Source of the DNA: Candidatus Firestonebacteria bacterium RIFOXYD2_FULL_39_29 | GTDB taxonomy: Bacteria > Oederibacteriota > D2-FULL-39-29 | Length of the DNA: 64,000 nt | NCBI GenBank assembly: GCA_001778375.1 | Contig: MFGV01000082.1 | Location: 1 to 64,000 of the forward strand | Direction: 5' to 3' | In this document: in pieces, positions 45,936 through 54,687 of the stretch | Numbering within the stretch: the first letter of the stretch is position 1 | Layout of the letters: each line of letters opens with the position of its first letter | Position numbers and translations under genes: made by a program | The notes under the pieces: model-generated | What the model was told of the DNA's origin: nothing | The model's input: only the letters and a program-made list of their open reading frames with translations | The model's database searches: none

Positions 45936-46784
45936 ATGAGGATAGGCGAATATTTAGGCAGGAAATCAAAAGTCTTCATTATAGTGCTGGGCGTTTTGTT
46001 GATGATAATGCTCGGTATTACTGATACGCTAACAGGATATGAAATATCTTTTTCAATATTTTATTTAGCGCCTATTCTACTTGTTGCGTGGTTTTCCGGA
46101 AGAACATCTGCTGTATTTATATCAGTCGCCAGTGCAGTAACATGGCTTATTGCAGATACAATTACTGAGCACAGATATTCTAATTTCGTAATACCTCTCT
46201 GGAATACGATAATGAGATTGGGGTTTTTCTTGATAATTAGTTATTTAGTGACTGCTACTAAAAAAAGCTTAGCGTTTGAAAAGGATTTGGCAAGAATAGA
46301 TACACTTACAAAAATAGAGAATGGACGGGGTTTTCTTGAAAAGGCTAATTTGGAAATAGACAGGGCCTTAAGGTTTAATCACCCGCTTACTATTGCCTAT
46401 CTGGATATTGATAATTTTAAAAAAGTAAATGATGCTTTTGGGCATAGCGCAGGAGATGATTTATTGTCAACAGTTGCTGATACGATCAAGGAAAATGTTA
46501 GAACGGCCGATATAGTTGCAAGATTAGGCGGGGATGAGTTTGCCATTATATTGATAGAAGCCGGGGAAAAAGAAGCAAAAACAGCAATTGACAAAGTATA
46601 TAAAGGTCTTACGAAGATTGTTAAGAAAAATAAATATCCAGTTTCATTCAGTGTAGGGGTTATCACATATAATAAGATGCAACACGAGATAGACGATATG
46701 ATAAATAATGCTGACGAGTTAATGTATTCTGTAAAAAAGCACGGTAAGAACATGGTTAAATATAAAGTTGTCGGAAAAAGATAA
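45936..46784 (+). CDS. Diguanylate cyclase with membrane sensor
   Basis: 282 residues. Four or five membrane segments (about 12-32, 42-62, 65-85, 95-115) and a GGDEF domain (about 125-280) with the active-site motif GGDEF (198-202) and an inhibitory I-site RTAD five residues before it. It should make cyclic-di-GMP from GTP with product feedback inhibition. AAAGGAG precedes the ATG. It follows the small membrane peptide by 24 bases. Confidence 0.9.
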   Translation: MRIGEYLGRKSKVFIIVLGVLLMIMLGITDTLTGYEISFSIFYLAPILLVAWFSGRTSAVFISVASAVTWLIADTITEHRYSNFVIPLWNTIMRLGFFLIISYLVTATKKSLAFEKDLARIDTLTKIENGRGFLEKANLEIDRALRFNHPLTIAYLDIDNFKKVNDAFGHSAGDDLLSTVADTIKENVRTADIVARLGGDEFAIILIEAGEKEAKTAIDKVYKGLTKIVKKNKYPVSFSVGVITYNKMQHEIDDMINNADELMYSVKKHGKNMVKYKVVGKR

Positions 46785-46818
46785 TAATTATGAGAATACA
46801 GTGTTATAAAAGGATTGG

Positions 46819-47850
46819 ATGATGCTAATTTTCATATTAGTCTTAGTTTTGATGCTTCCGCTACTGTTTAAAAAGATTGAGGAGGCGTTGGAGATATTCC
46901 TATTAATCATGGGTGTTGTTACCATAACTGTCACATCGCAATGGAGTGCGCATCTAATAAAAGAAATATTACTGGAGCCGGTAAAGATAACGATTGCCGT
47001 ATTCTTGGCAGGGCTAATTTTCAGAGTTGTTCAAAAACCATTGGAAAAAAACATCAGCATTGTTGCCGATAAATTAGGTGTTAAAATGTTTATTTTTTTA
47101 CTTGTTGTTGGCTTGGGCTTGCTTTCAAGTGTTTTTACAGCAATTATCGCAGCGTTAATATTGGTAGAAATTATCAACTTACTGAATTTATCACGTAATG
47201 CCAAAGTGAAGATTGCGGTTTTGACATGCTTTTCTATAGGATTTGGTGCTGTTTTAACTCCATTGGGAGAGCCACTTTCAACAATCATTATTTCAAAGTT
47301 AAAGGGACATCCACATTTTGCGGATTTCTGGTTTTTGCTAAATAATTTATGGTATTTTATCCTACCGGCAATAATCTTTATCGGTTTCATTGCATCTAAA
47401 GTAGTTGGTATTGACAATGGACCGAAGGATATACAAAAACAAGAAAAGCACGAAAATTTGGCAAATATTCTGTATCGATCATTAAAAGTATATATTTTTG
47501 TTGCTGGGCTTGTATGCTTGGGTGTCGGACTTAAGCCTTTGATAGATCAATACCTATCAAATACTTCAATTTATGTTCTTTATTGGATTAATGTTTCCTC
47601 TGCTTTTCTGGACAATGCAACACTTGGAGCTGCAGAAATAGGACCATCATTAAGCTTACCACAGATTAAGACAGCTGTCTTAGCTCTTATAATATCCGGA
47701 GGCATGCTTATCCCGGGGAACATCCCAAATATAATCACAGCAAATAAGCTTGGTATTGGCAGTAAAGAGTGGTTGAAAATAGGGGTTCCATTTGGGCTTG
47801 TTCTGCTCATAGTTTATTTTATTATAATTGTTGTTATAAATCATATCTGA
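46819..47850 (+). CDS. DUF1646 family predicted cation carrier (copy 2)
   Basis: 343 residues, hydrophobic throughout, with the family stretches GFGAVLTPLGEPLSTI and GGMLIPGNIPNIITANKLG. A paralogue of the copy at 25713 on the other strand. It is followed after 17 bases by a small exported membrane protein gene, so the two may work together. Substrate unknown. Confidence 0.85.
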   Translation: MMLIFILVLVLMLPLLFKKIEEALEIFLLIMGVVTITVTSQWSAHLIKEILLEPVKITIAVFLAGLIFRVVQKPLEKNISIVADKLGVKMFIFLLVVGLGLLSSVFTAIIAALILVEIINLLNLSRNAKVKIAVLTCFSIGFGAVLTPLGEPLSTIIISKLKGHPHFADFWFLLNNLWYFILPAIIFIGFIASKVVGIDNGPKDIQKQEKHENLANILYRSLKVYIFVAGLVCLGVGLKPLIDQYLSNTSIYVLYWINVSSAFLDNATLGAAEIGPSLSLPQIKTAVLALIISGGMLIPGNIPNIITANKLGIGSKEWLKIGVPFGLVLLIVYFIIIVVINHI

Positions 47851-47867
47851 TTAAGGAGGAAACTAAT

Positions 47868-48077
47868 ATGAGATTGATATTGTCGTTGTTTGCCGTACTT
47901 TGTGCCTGCGCTGCGATGGCTCATGCCGCAGACCTGACAGGGTTATTGCTTGGACAGGTTGATTCAGCAGCTCAACCTCTTGGGAAAGGTGAAAAAATTA
48001 TAGGTGTTGCTTCTATAGTCGGTCTTATAATTGCCCTTGTATATTACATTTTTTTTAAAAAGGATGATAAAAAATAG
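47868..48077 (+). CDS. Small exported membrane protein
   Basis: 69 residues from ATG 47868, after AAGGAGG. Signal peptide (1-20, MAHAA), short linker, one membrane segment (about 41-62) and a basic tail FFKKDDKK. It follows the DUF1646 carrier directly and could be an accessory subunit. No family recognised. Confidence 0.65.
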   Translation: MRLILSLFAVLCACAAMAHAADLTGLLLGQVDSAAQPLGKGEKIIGVASIVGLIIALVYYIFFKKDDKK

Positions 48078-48118
48078 CGTTTTGACAATACTAAAATTGC
48101 AGAATTGGGAGAAAAAGT

Positions 48119-48742
48119 ATGGATAATATAATTGAGAGTAAAATTGATACAGACATATTAAATGACGTAAAAAAGTTTTTATTGATGTATTTTAAAATTG
48201 CAGGGGTAGCCTTAGTGATTTTATTGTTTGTAATATTTGTCAAATCTTTTATTATGTCTGTAATGCTGGAGGGAATTCTTTTATATGCTATTTGGATAAC
48301 AGCTCTCTGGTTAATATATAAATATTTTCGTAAGAATAAAAGCATGGCAGTATTACTGGTTTTAACTATTTTAACATTTCCGCTCGGATTTGTTTTTCTT
48401 GCTTGTTATGAAAAAGTAAAAGAACCGGAGAATAAAAAAGAAACTATAGCGTTTAACGAAGTTAGAGATTTCTTGTTATTATATTTCATGCTAACAGGAA
48501 CATTCATAGTTCTTGGACATTTCATGGCTGTTAATAATGTCCTGGCCTGGTATATCCCTAATTTATTTGTTTCAATCATCTTATATGTTATATGGGTGAC
48601 AATGCTTTGGTTTATATATAAAGATTTTCGTAAAAATAAAAAGATGTTGAATTACCTTTCATTGATTGTTCTAACACTTCCGTATGGGCTTATAATGATA
48701 TCCTGTCGTACAAAACTTAAAGAAGTTATCGGGAGTAATTAG
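48119..48742 (+). CDS. Membrane protein with internal duplication
   Basis: 207 residues made of two halves of about 100 residues that resemble each other: each ends with a pair of membrane segments and an IWxTxLWxIYKxFRKNK motif (ITALWLIYKYFRKNK and VTMLWFIYKDFRKNK). This indicates tandem duplication of a small two-helix protein. No known function. It lies 20 bases upstream of the two-component genes and may be co-transcribed. Confidence 0.65.
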   Translation: MDNIIESKIDTDILNDVKKFLLMYFKIAGVALVILLFVIFVKSFIMSVMLEGILLYAIWITALWLIYKYFRKNKSMAVLLVLTILTFPLGFVFLACYEKVKEPENKKETIAFNEVRDFLLLYFMLTGTFIVLGHFMAVNNVLAWYIPNLFVSIILYVIWVTMLWFIYKDFRKNKKMLNYLSLIVLTLPYGLIMISCRTKLKEVIGSN

Positions 48743-48761
48743 AAAAAACAGGGGGCTGGTA

Positions 48762-49445
48762 ATGCGTATACTTGTTATAGAGGATGAAAAGAAGATAGCT
48801 AATATCATAAAAAAAGTATTAAAAAAAAGTAAATATGCGGTTGATGTTGCCACCACCGCGTCAGAAGCTATATATCTAAGTGACGTTAATACCTATGATT
48901 TATTAATAATGGACATAATGTTGCCGGACAAAGATGGCTTTACGTTGTGCAGGGAAATTCGCCAAAAAAAGATGGATGTTCCTATTCTTATGCTTACAGC
49001 AAGAAATAATGCTAAAGACAAAATAACCGGATTAGATTCCGGGGCCGATGATTACCTGACTAAACCTTTTTCAATCGGTGAGTTGCTGGCGCGAATTCGT
49101 GCTTTGTTAAGAAGAAAAAGCAGGCAAAAAACGAATGTATTAAGTATAGGAACTTTAGAACTCGATCAGCTTTCTCATAAAGTAAAATGCTCAGGTGAGG
49201 AAGTAGTACTTTCAAACAAGGAATATATGATATTAGAATTCTTAATGCTCAATGTTAATCAGGTTATTACAAGAAGCATGATTTCTGAGCATGTCTGGAG
49301 TGAAGAGTTTGACAGTTTTTCTAATGTAATTGATGTTCATGTAAACTATTTGCGTAATAAGATTGATAAAGGTCGGAAAGTGAAACTGATACATACTATC
49401 AGGGGTGTCGGGTATGTACTGAAGGGCAAGATAAATGAAATTTAA
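48762..49445 (+). CDS. OmpR/PhoB-family response regulator (CusR-like)
   Basis: 227 residues. Receiver domain (1-118) with Asp51 in DLLIMDIMLPDKDG and Lys in LTKPF, and a winged-helix DNA-binding domain (about 130-225; SNKEYMILEFLMLN, VDVHVNYLRNKID). Its end overlaps the kinase gene at 49435 by 11 bases, a typical pair. The metal context suggests control of efflux genes, but no target operator was found. Confidence 0.9.
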   Translation: MRILVIEDEKKIANIIKKVLKKSKYAVDVATTASEAIYLSDVNTYDLLIMDIMLPDKDGFTLCREIRQKKMDVPILMLTARNNAKDKITGLDSGADDYLTKPFSIGELLARIRALLRRKSRQKTNVLSIGTLELDQLSHKVKCSGEEVVLSNKEYMILEFLMLNVNQVITRSMISEHVWSEEFDSFSNVIDVHVNYLRNKIDKGRKVKLIHTIRGVGYVLKGKINEI

Positions 49446-50913
49446 TACTTTTAAGTTTAAAATAAGCGTTTTGTATACTGTAATCTTGGGAATTATTCTT
49501 ATCGTATATAGCGTTATTCTTTACTTCAGCTTGCAATTTACTCTCTACGAAGAATTGGACCGGGAATTATTGACAAAATCCAATGAAATGAAAAATGTTA
49601 TGAGTTCATATTTAGATGTGCTGGGATTCAGTCAGCAAACCTTGGATTATACTGTAAACAGGCTTTTGTCCCAAAAGGGTTCTTATCCGGGGCAGGAAAA
49701 ACTAATTGATCTTGAAAATCAGTGGATTCAAAAAGTAGATAAATATGATATCAGAGAAGATTATATTATATTGTTAAACTCAAATAGCGAGTTGGTAGCC
49801 AAGTCGCCTAATTTTCCAAAAGAGCTATTGCCTGCTTTTATTAAAAAAAGCAAGAAATTAGCTGTGATTGATCCGGTGTTTGGCGATATTAATTTTGATA
49901 GTAAGAGTTATCGGCTGCTAACCCTGTCTTTTACCTATCAGAATAATCAGTATATAATACAGATACTTACATCCTTAAAGCCTATTATACATTTATTAAA
50001 AACACGCTTATTTCATATTGTTATCAGCATCCCTCTAATATTAATATTTTCTTTCTTTCTTGGAGGGGTCTTTGTGATGCGAACATTGCGTCCTGTTTAT
50101 GAGATAGCTGACACCGCTAGTAAAATAACCCATGAAGATTTGAATGCGCGGGTTAAAATAGAAAATTATGATGAAGAAATGAAATATCTTGCCAATACTT
50201 TTAATCAGATGATTTCCCGTCTGGAAAATTCGTTTAAACATATAGCGGAGTTCAGTTCGCAAGTTTCACATGAATTAAAGACCCCGTTAGCTATTATCAA
50301 AGGGGAAAGCGAGTATGCGCTTAAAAGCAAAAATAATCCGAGAGAATATAGAAAAGCATTGAGAATAAATTTTCTGGAATCAAATAGAATGCTTAAAACA
50401 ATAGAAGACCTTTTGTTGTTGACGCGCTTGAATTACAGGCAGCAAAATATTAGTTTCGAGAAAACAGATATAAAAGAGTTTATGCAGGAAATCTACGAAC
50501 AAAGCAGAATATTAGCGCTTAAGAAGAAAATATTTGTTAAGATGAACCTGCCAAAAACAAGTTACTTTGTTGAAGCTGACAAGCTGCACCTTAGGAGATT
50601 ATTTTTCAATATAATAAACAATGCCATTAAATTTACCCCGAAAAAAGGGGATATAAGCATTGAATTGGTACAGGAAAAAAAGAATCTTCTTATTTCAATT
50701 GCCGATACAGGTGTGGGCATCATGCAAGAAGACATACCCAGAATTTTCGAAAGATTCTTTCATGTAAACAGAACCGGTCAGAATATCGAGCCCGGAAATG
50801 GTCTGGGGCTGCATATTGCCAAGTCTATTGCCGTTATGCATAATGGAGATATAAGGGTAAAAAGTACTTTTGGTGAAGGTACTGTTTTTACCGTCGTTTT
50901 GCCTATTAAATAG
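49435..50913 (+). CDS. Sensor histidine kinase (CusS-like)
   Basis: 492 residues with two membrane segments (about 10-32 and 190-212) around a periplasmic sensor of about 155 residues, then HAMP (about 215-265), HisKA with SHELKTPLAIIKGE, and an ATPase domain with NAIKFTPKKG, ADTGVGI and GNGLGLHIAKSIA. It should phosphorylate the regulator encoded just upstream. The stimulus is unknown; copper or silver is suggested by family similarity only. Confidence 0.9.
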   Translation: MKFNTFKFKISVLYTVILGIILIVYSVILYFSLQFTLYEELDRELLTKSNEMKNVMSSYLDVLGFSQQTLDYTVNRLLSQKGSYPGQEKLIDLENQWIQKVDKYDIREDYIILLNSNSELVAKSPNFPKELLPAFIKKSKKLAVIDPVFGDINFDSKSYRLLTLSFTYQNNQYIIQILTSLKPIIHLLKTRLFHIVISIPLILIFSFFLGGVFVMRTLRPVYEIADTASKITHEDLNARVKIENYDEEMKYLANTFNQMISRLENSFKHIAEFSSQVSHELKTPLAIIKGESEYALKSKNNPREYRKALRINFLESNRMLKTIEDLLLLTRLNYRQQNISFEKTDIKEFMQEIYEQSRILALKKKIFVKMNLPKTSYFVEADKLHLRRLFFNIINNAIKFTPKKGDISIELVQEKKNLLISIADTGVGIMQEDIPRIFERFFHVNRTGQNIEPGNGLGLHIAKSIAVMHNGDIRVKSTFGEGTVFTVVLPIK

Positions 50914-50937
50914 GTTTTTCGACTTTAAAGCCTTATA

Positions 50938-50981
50938 AAACGAAGATTAAATATATTTAATCAAATAGTTAATCTTCGTTT
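50938..50981. promoter_or_regulatory. 13-base inverted repeat
   Basis: AAACGAAGATTAA (50938-50950) and TTAATCTTCGTTT (50969-50981) are perfect arms around an AT-rich 18-base spacer. It lies between the kinase gene and the receiver gene at 51008 and directly upstream of a TATAAT. It could be a regulator-binding operator or a bidirectional terminator without a U-tract. Confidence 0.65.
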
Positions 50982-50995
50982 AATCAGGGCTGCTT

Positions 50996-51001
50996 TATAA
51001 T
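50996..51001 (+). promoter_or_regulatory. -10 element for a leaderless transcript
   Basis: TATAAT ends 6 bases before the ATG at 51008. With the usual spacing, transcription would start at the ATG itself. No ribosome-binding site precedes the gene, which supports a leaderless mRNA. Confidence 0.5.
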
Positions 51002-51007
51002 GATAGC

Positions 51008-51406
51008 ATGAAAAGTATTCTTATAGTGGATGATGAAATAGGGATAAGAAATCTTTATTGTAAAATACTAGTTGAAAATGGTTTCAATGTTGAGGTTTCT
51101 GACGATATCTACGAGGCTTGCAAAAAGCTTAAAAATAGCAATGTGGATTTGATCCTCTGGAATATAGAAATACCTAGAGAGGTAAGAAGCAACCTGTTAG
51201 ATTGTTTGCCTGAATTTGAGAGGCGGTTTAGATTGATTGTTATCAGTGTTTATTCAATTGAAGAGCAAAGACTGGCTGTTCCGAATGCTGATGATTATTT
51301 TGACAAAGCAAATGGTACAGGAACTTTGATTTCTAAAATTAAATCAGTACTTAGAAAAAAACGCTTGTCCAATTCCGGTATGCTTATGAAAAAAAGGTTG
51401 ACCTGA
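51008..51406 (+). CDS. Degenerate stand-alone receiver domain
   Basis: 132 residues with the receiver fold (MKSILIVDDE start, acidic pair Asp8-Asp9), but the phospho-acceptor position is Asn52 (LILWNIEIP). The Lys position near 98 is kept. It is therefore probably not phosphorylated and may signal by protein contact or act as a pseudo-receiver. No output domain follows. It is transcribed after a long inverted repeat. Confidence 0.75.
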   Translation: MKSILIVDDEIGIRNLYCKILVENGFNVEVSDDIYEACKKLKNSNVDLILWNIEIPREVRSNLLDCLPEFERRFRLIVISVYSIEEQRLAVPNADDYFDKANGTGTLISKIKSVLRKKRLSNSGMLMKKRLT

Positions 51407-51494
51407 TGCTAGAATACATGCTTATCGTTCAAGACATTATTTGTTTTGTAATTAACAAAAGAGTTGAGAGAAAAATAGAGAAATAGGAGGATAG

Positions 51495-52130
51495 ATGAAG
51501 TATTATCTGAAGATATTTATAGGTCTAGTTTTATTGTGTATTTTTCTTTTCTATGGCTGTGTTGCAAAAAGTGAATTAGTAAATGCCGATGTAGTTCAAC
51601 CAATTAGTGATAATGTTGTTAAGGAAAAAAAGACTCTTGAACCCGCAGTTGATAGCTCTGTAAGCGTGTTAGTAAAACCAAAAGCCGAACAGGCAGTGGA
51701 AGTTAACAATGACGCTGTTAAGGCTCCAATTATTAATACTACTTCTAAAGAAAAGTCTAAAGCAAAACCCGGACCGAGTAGTACTGTAGTAGCAGGTAAA
51801 ACATATCCACTGACAAAGCTGCTTGAGAAAGATGTCATTGGATATGAGTATTACAACTGTCCAAAATGTAATCTTGAATATACCAACACTGGAAAATGTA
51901 AAAAATGCAAGGTTGATCTTGTGAAAAAGATTAAAAGTTATTCATATGTATGTGTAACTTGTGGCTATTCTCAGAAAAAGGAAGGTAAATGTAAAATATG
52001 TAAGACTGATTTGAAAAAGTACGCGGTAAAATATCATTGCGTGCCGTGTCAAGTCACCGGTAATGAACCCGGAAAATGCACAAAGTGTGGTCAAGATTAT
52101 ACAAAAATCAAGGTTCCATCAAAGAAATAG
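51495..52130 (+). CDS. Lipoprotein with three heavy-metal-binding-type modules (A)
   Basis: 211 residues. Lipoprotein-like signal (LFYGCVAK), a Ser/Lys/Pro-rich linker to about 115, then three Cys-rich modules: YNCPKCNLEYTNTGKCKKC, VCVTCGYSQKKEGKCKIC and HCVPCQVTGNEPGKCTKCG. This CxxC-x10-CxxC spacing resembles the heavy-metal-binding (HMBD) domain seen in copper-efflux proteins. It probably sits in the periplasm or outer membrane. A second protein of this kind lies at 53386. Confidence 0.75.
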   Translation: MKYYLKIFIGLVLLCIFLFYGCVAKSELVNADVVQPISDNVVKEKKTLEPAVDSSVSVLVKPKAEQAVEVNNDAVKAPIINTTSKEKSKAKPGPSSTVVAGKTYPLTKLLEKDVIGYEYYNCPKCNLEYTNTGKCKKCKVDLVKKIKSYSYVCVTCGYSQKKEGKCKICKTDLKKYAVKYHCVPCQVTGNEPGKCTKCGQDYTKIKVPSKK

Positions 52131-52142
52131 GAGGATACTAAT

Positions 52143-52823
52143 ATGAAGAGTTATCTAAAGTACATTATTGTTGGAATTTTGCTGCTGGGAGGATGTGCGG
52201 AAAAAAAACAGGTAATAGTCCAAGATGATACAAAAAAAGTATCAGAGCTTACAGCGGAAGTGGAAGATTTAAGGGGGCTGGTGCAAAAGACTGTAGGCGC
52301 TATGTTAGAACAGGCGAAGTCATATGTTGCAGAAGCAAAAAAAGCTGGTGCAGAAAAATATGCTCCGGAATTACTTTCCTCTGCAGAAGATAACTTAGCA
52401 AAAGCTCTAGAGTGTTATGAGTCAAAGGAGTACGATAAAACCTTTAGTTATTCCTTGAGAGCAATAGATGATGCAAAAGCGGCTATATCCGGGTGTATAG
52501 CAGGAAAATCGAGTGAAGATAAAATAAATTCAGCAAAGAAGGATACGAAGATAGATAATAAAGCAGTAATTCCCTGGAAGAAACCTAATACAATCGAAAA
52601 GACTCCAATGAAATCAGCTCCTAAAAAGAAAACAGTAAACGGTAAAGAAGACGGAAGCTTGCTGAAAATGAACGATATTCTAGTAGAAAAAGCTTTTGCT
52701 TCTACAAACAGTAACTCCGGCAAGAGTAGGCCTAAGGAGATTGGACGCCCTATCATAATTATTTCTGTACTTGTAATAGCGGCTATATTTTTCTTGCTTA
52801 AAGCGTTTAAGAAAAACAAGTAA
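52143..52823 (+). CDS. Lipoprotein with coiled-coil and C-terminal TM anchor
   Basis: 226 residues. A lipobox LLGGCAE (about 15-21), a helical domain (about 30-115) with DUF4398-like Ala/Glu/Lys pattern (YAPELLSSAEDNLAKALE), a polar linker and a C-terminal membrane segment (about 200-219) with a KAFKKNK end. Having both a lipid and a membrane anchor is unusual. Adjacent to metal-binding lipoproteins. No function assigned. Confidence 0.65.
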   Translation: MKSYLKYIIVGILLLGGCAEKKQVIVQDDTKKVSELTAEVEDLRGLVQKTVGAMLEQAKSYVAEAKKAGAEKYAPELLSSAEDNLAKALECYESKEYDKTFSYSLRAIDDAKAAISGCIAGKSSEDKINSAKKDTKIDNKAVIPWKKPNTIEKTPMKSAPKKKTVNGKEDGSLLKMNDILVEKAFASTNSNSGKSRPKEIGRPIIIISVLVIAAIFFLLKAFKKNK

Positions 52824-52841
52824 AGCGTAATGTAGGTTATT

Positions 52842-53225
52842 ATGTCTGTAAAAATGGAAAAACATTTGAAAAAAATATTGGTAATAGATGATGAGGCAGG
52901 GATAAGAATATTATTATTTGAGCAACTATCATCAGCCGGGTATGAAGTTGTAACGGCCTCCGACGGTGACGAAGGTATAGAAAAGATTAATAATCAATAC
53001 TTTGATATGGTTATAAGTGATTTAATGATGCCAAAAGTTTCTGGCATTGAAGTAATGAAAACTTTGAAGAAATCTAATACTAAAACGAAGATGATGATAA
53101 TGAGCGGGGCTGGAATAGAATATGTTAAAGAAAAAATGAAAGAAGGCATATTTGATGTAATTGCGAAGCCTTTTGATCTTGATAAAATGTTAACAATGAT
53201 AGATACAGCTTTACTAAAGGAATAA
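52842..53225 (+). CDS. Stand-alone receiver domain (CheY-like)
   Basis: 127 residues with intact active site: Asp16-Asp17 in LVIDDEAG, Asp60 in DMVISDLMMPK, and a conserved Lys in IAKPFD near 107. Unlike the protein at 51008 it should accept phosphate. It has no output domain. An in-frame Met at 52854 (residue 5) is a possible start. Confidence 0.8.
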   Translation: MSVKMEKHLKKILVIDDEAGIRILLFEQLSSAGYEVVTASDGDEGIEKINNQYFDMVISDLMMPKVSGIEVMKTLKKSNTKTKMMIMSGAGIEYVKEKMKEGIFDVIAKPFDLDKMLTMIDTALLKE

Positions 53226-53290
53226 GGCGTAATGTTATCAGCAATACGAACACATCTTTATGGAAGTGCAGAGCTATATGGAGCATTAAA

Positions 53291-53356
53291 ATGGAAAAAT
53301 ACATTGAAATCTGCATAGATGCATTGATTTTAGTGTTGTTATTGCTTTTTAAATAG
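53291..53356 (+). CDS. Possible mini-membrane peptide
   Basis: 21 residues, MEKYIEICIDALILVLLLLFK, with GGAG 8 bases upstream. One hydrophobic helix. It lies between the receiver and metal-binding genes. Length alone makes it uncertain; a similar single-pass peptide is at 45828. Confidence 0.3.
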   Translation: MEKYIEICIDALILVLLLLFK

Positions 53357-53385
53357 TTTAACTTTTTGCAAAATCAGGAGGAGTT

Positions 53386-53919
53386 ATGAAGAAGAACATA
53401 AAGTGTCTTGCATTTTTATTAATTACTGCGGGATTGTTTTCGCAAACCTTAAATCCTAAAGATGTAAAAAACACGCCAATTAAAAAATTTGAAGTCAAAA
53501 GCTCTTCTTCAACGGCATCTACAATAGTAACATCTGCTCCTGTGACAACTTCAAAAGCGGACAGTTCTTCTTTTCCTCCTTTACCAGCGGGACAAAAAAG
53601 AATTGATATAAATGTTATTCAAGAAGAGTACTATGAATGCCCAAAATGTAAAAGGCAATATGGAAAGGCCGGCAAATGCCTGCTTCATAGCATAGTACTT
53701 GTGAAAAAGACAAGAAGCTTTACTTTTAAATGCAAGCTTTGTGGTTATATAAGTGAAAAAGAAGGAAAATGTCCAAGTTGCAAAGACAACCCTGTTTTGA
53801 AAAAATTTCAGGTAACCTACCAGGATATTGGCTGCAGTGAAGTATCTTCTGAGCCGGGAAAATGTCCAAAGTGCAAACAGGATCTGAAGAGAATAATAAA
53901 TGTTGAAATCAAGAAGTAA
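53386..53919 (+). CDS. Exported protein with three heavy-metal-binding-type modules (B)
   Basis: 177 residues. Signal peptide (1-19), Ser/Thr/Pro linker, then three Cys-rich modules: YECPKCKRQYGKAGKC, FKCKLCGYISEKEGKCPSC and GCSEVSSEPGKCPKCKQD. It is clearly a paralogue of the protein at 51495 in the same order of modules. In module 1 the second cysteine pair has become C-L-L-H. Both probably bind metal ions in the envelope near the sensor-kinase genes. Confidence 0.75.
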   Translation: MKKNIKCLAFLLITAGLFSQTLNPKDVKNTPIKKFEVKSSSSTASTIVTSAPVTTSKADSSSFPPLPAGQKRIDINVIQEEYYECPKCKRQYGKAGKCLLHSIVLVKKTRSFTFKCKLCGYISEKEGKCPSCKDNPVLKKFQVTYQDIGCSEVSSEPGKCPKCKQDLKRIINVEIKK

Positions 53920-53941
53920 ACAAAATTAGCAAGGAGGATAT

Positions 53942-54124
53942 ATGACCATTGACAAAGTAAAAGCTTCGGCAGAGGTAAAAAGAAGCGTCAGCAAAGAGAA
54001 ACTGCTGAAGGAAATAGAGAAAAAGTCCTACGAGCTTTTTCTGAAAAGAAATGGCAAGCATGGCAATGATCTGCAGGACTGGCTGGAAGCGGAGAAAATA
54101 GTCAAGAAACAGTTAAAGATTTAA
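53942..54124 (+). CDS. DUF2934 mini-protein (copy 4)
   Basis: 60 residues, core YELFLKRNGKHGNDLQDWLEAE, nearly identical to the copies at 26952 and 27627 over the last 45 residues, with a variable leader. AAGGAGG precedes the ATG, 22 bases after the upstream gene. Confidence 0.8.
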   Translation: MTIDKVKASAEVKRSVSKEKLLKEIEKKSYELFLKRNGKHGNDLQDWLEAEKIVKKQLKI

Positions 54125-54143
54125 GAAGCAATAACGAGGTTAA

Positions 54144-54638
54144 ATGAAGAATCAAGATGGGGTTCCTCGGAGAGAATATTGTAATGTTCCAAAACGTTGT
54201 GCTAATCTAACAGCAACTGGAAATAGTGCTGTTTCTTATGTGGACAAAGGTACTTTACCTCCTAGTCAAACTACCGGATATTATTGCAAAATATATCCCA
54301 CAGAATTATTAGATGATAGAAACTCAACAATGATTCGTAAATGTAACAGCTGTATACTCTCACTGAAAACGGGGGAGGAGATGGTCGAGTCAAGTCATAT
54401 AGAAATTGAAACAAGCAAATTAAATTGCGGTATCTCCCAAATTGACGAAAATACTGCTAAAGTATGTTTCAATAATAACACCATTGCTATATTCCAAATT
54501 AATAGTGAGAACTTTAAGAATTTAATCTTAAACATACCTTTAGCGGAGCGTACTGGAATAAATAATTTGTGTAAAGAATTGCTAGCTAATCCGGATAATT
54601 CTATTGTAGCCAGAGAAATAATCAATATTTTAAAATAA
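54144..54638 (+). CDS. Hypothetical cysteine-containing protein
   Basis: 164 residues without signal peptide. The N-terminal half has several cysteines (CNVPKRC, YYCKIYP, CNSC) that could bind a metal or FeS; the C-terminal half is mixed. AGGTTAA precedes the ATG, 20 bases after the DUF2934 gene. No family recognised. Confidence 0.5.
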   Translation: MKNQDGVPRREYCNVPKRCANLTATGNSAVSYVDKGTLPPSQTTGYYCKIYPTELLDDRNSTMIRKCNSCILSLKTGEEMVESSHIEIETSKLNCGISQIDENTAKVCFNNNTIAIFQINSENFKNLILNIPLAERTGINNLCKELLANPDNSIVAREIINILK

Positions 54639-54687
54639 GAGCAGTGCGCTCTTTAACATAGAACACAATTATTAATGGGGGATCTTT

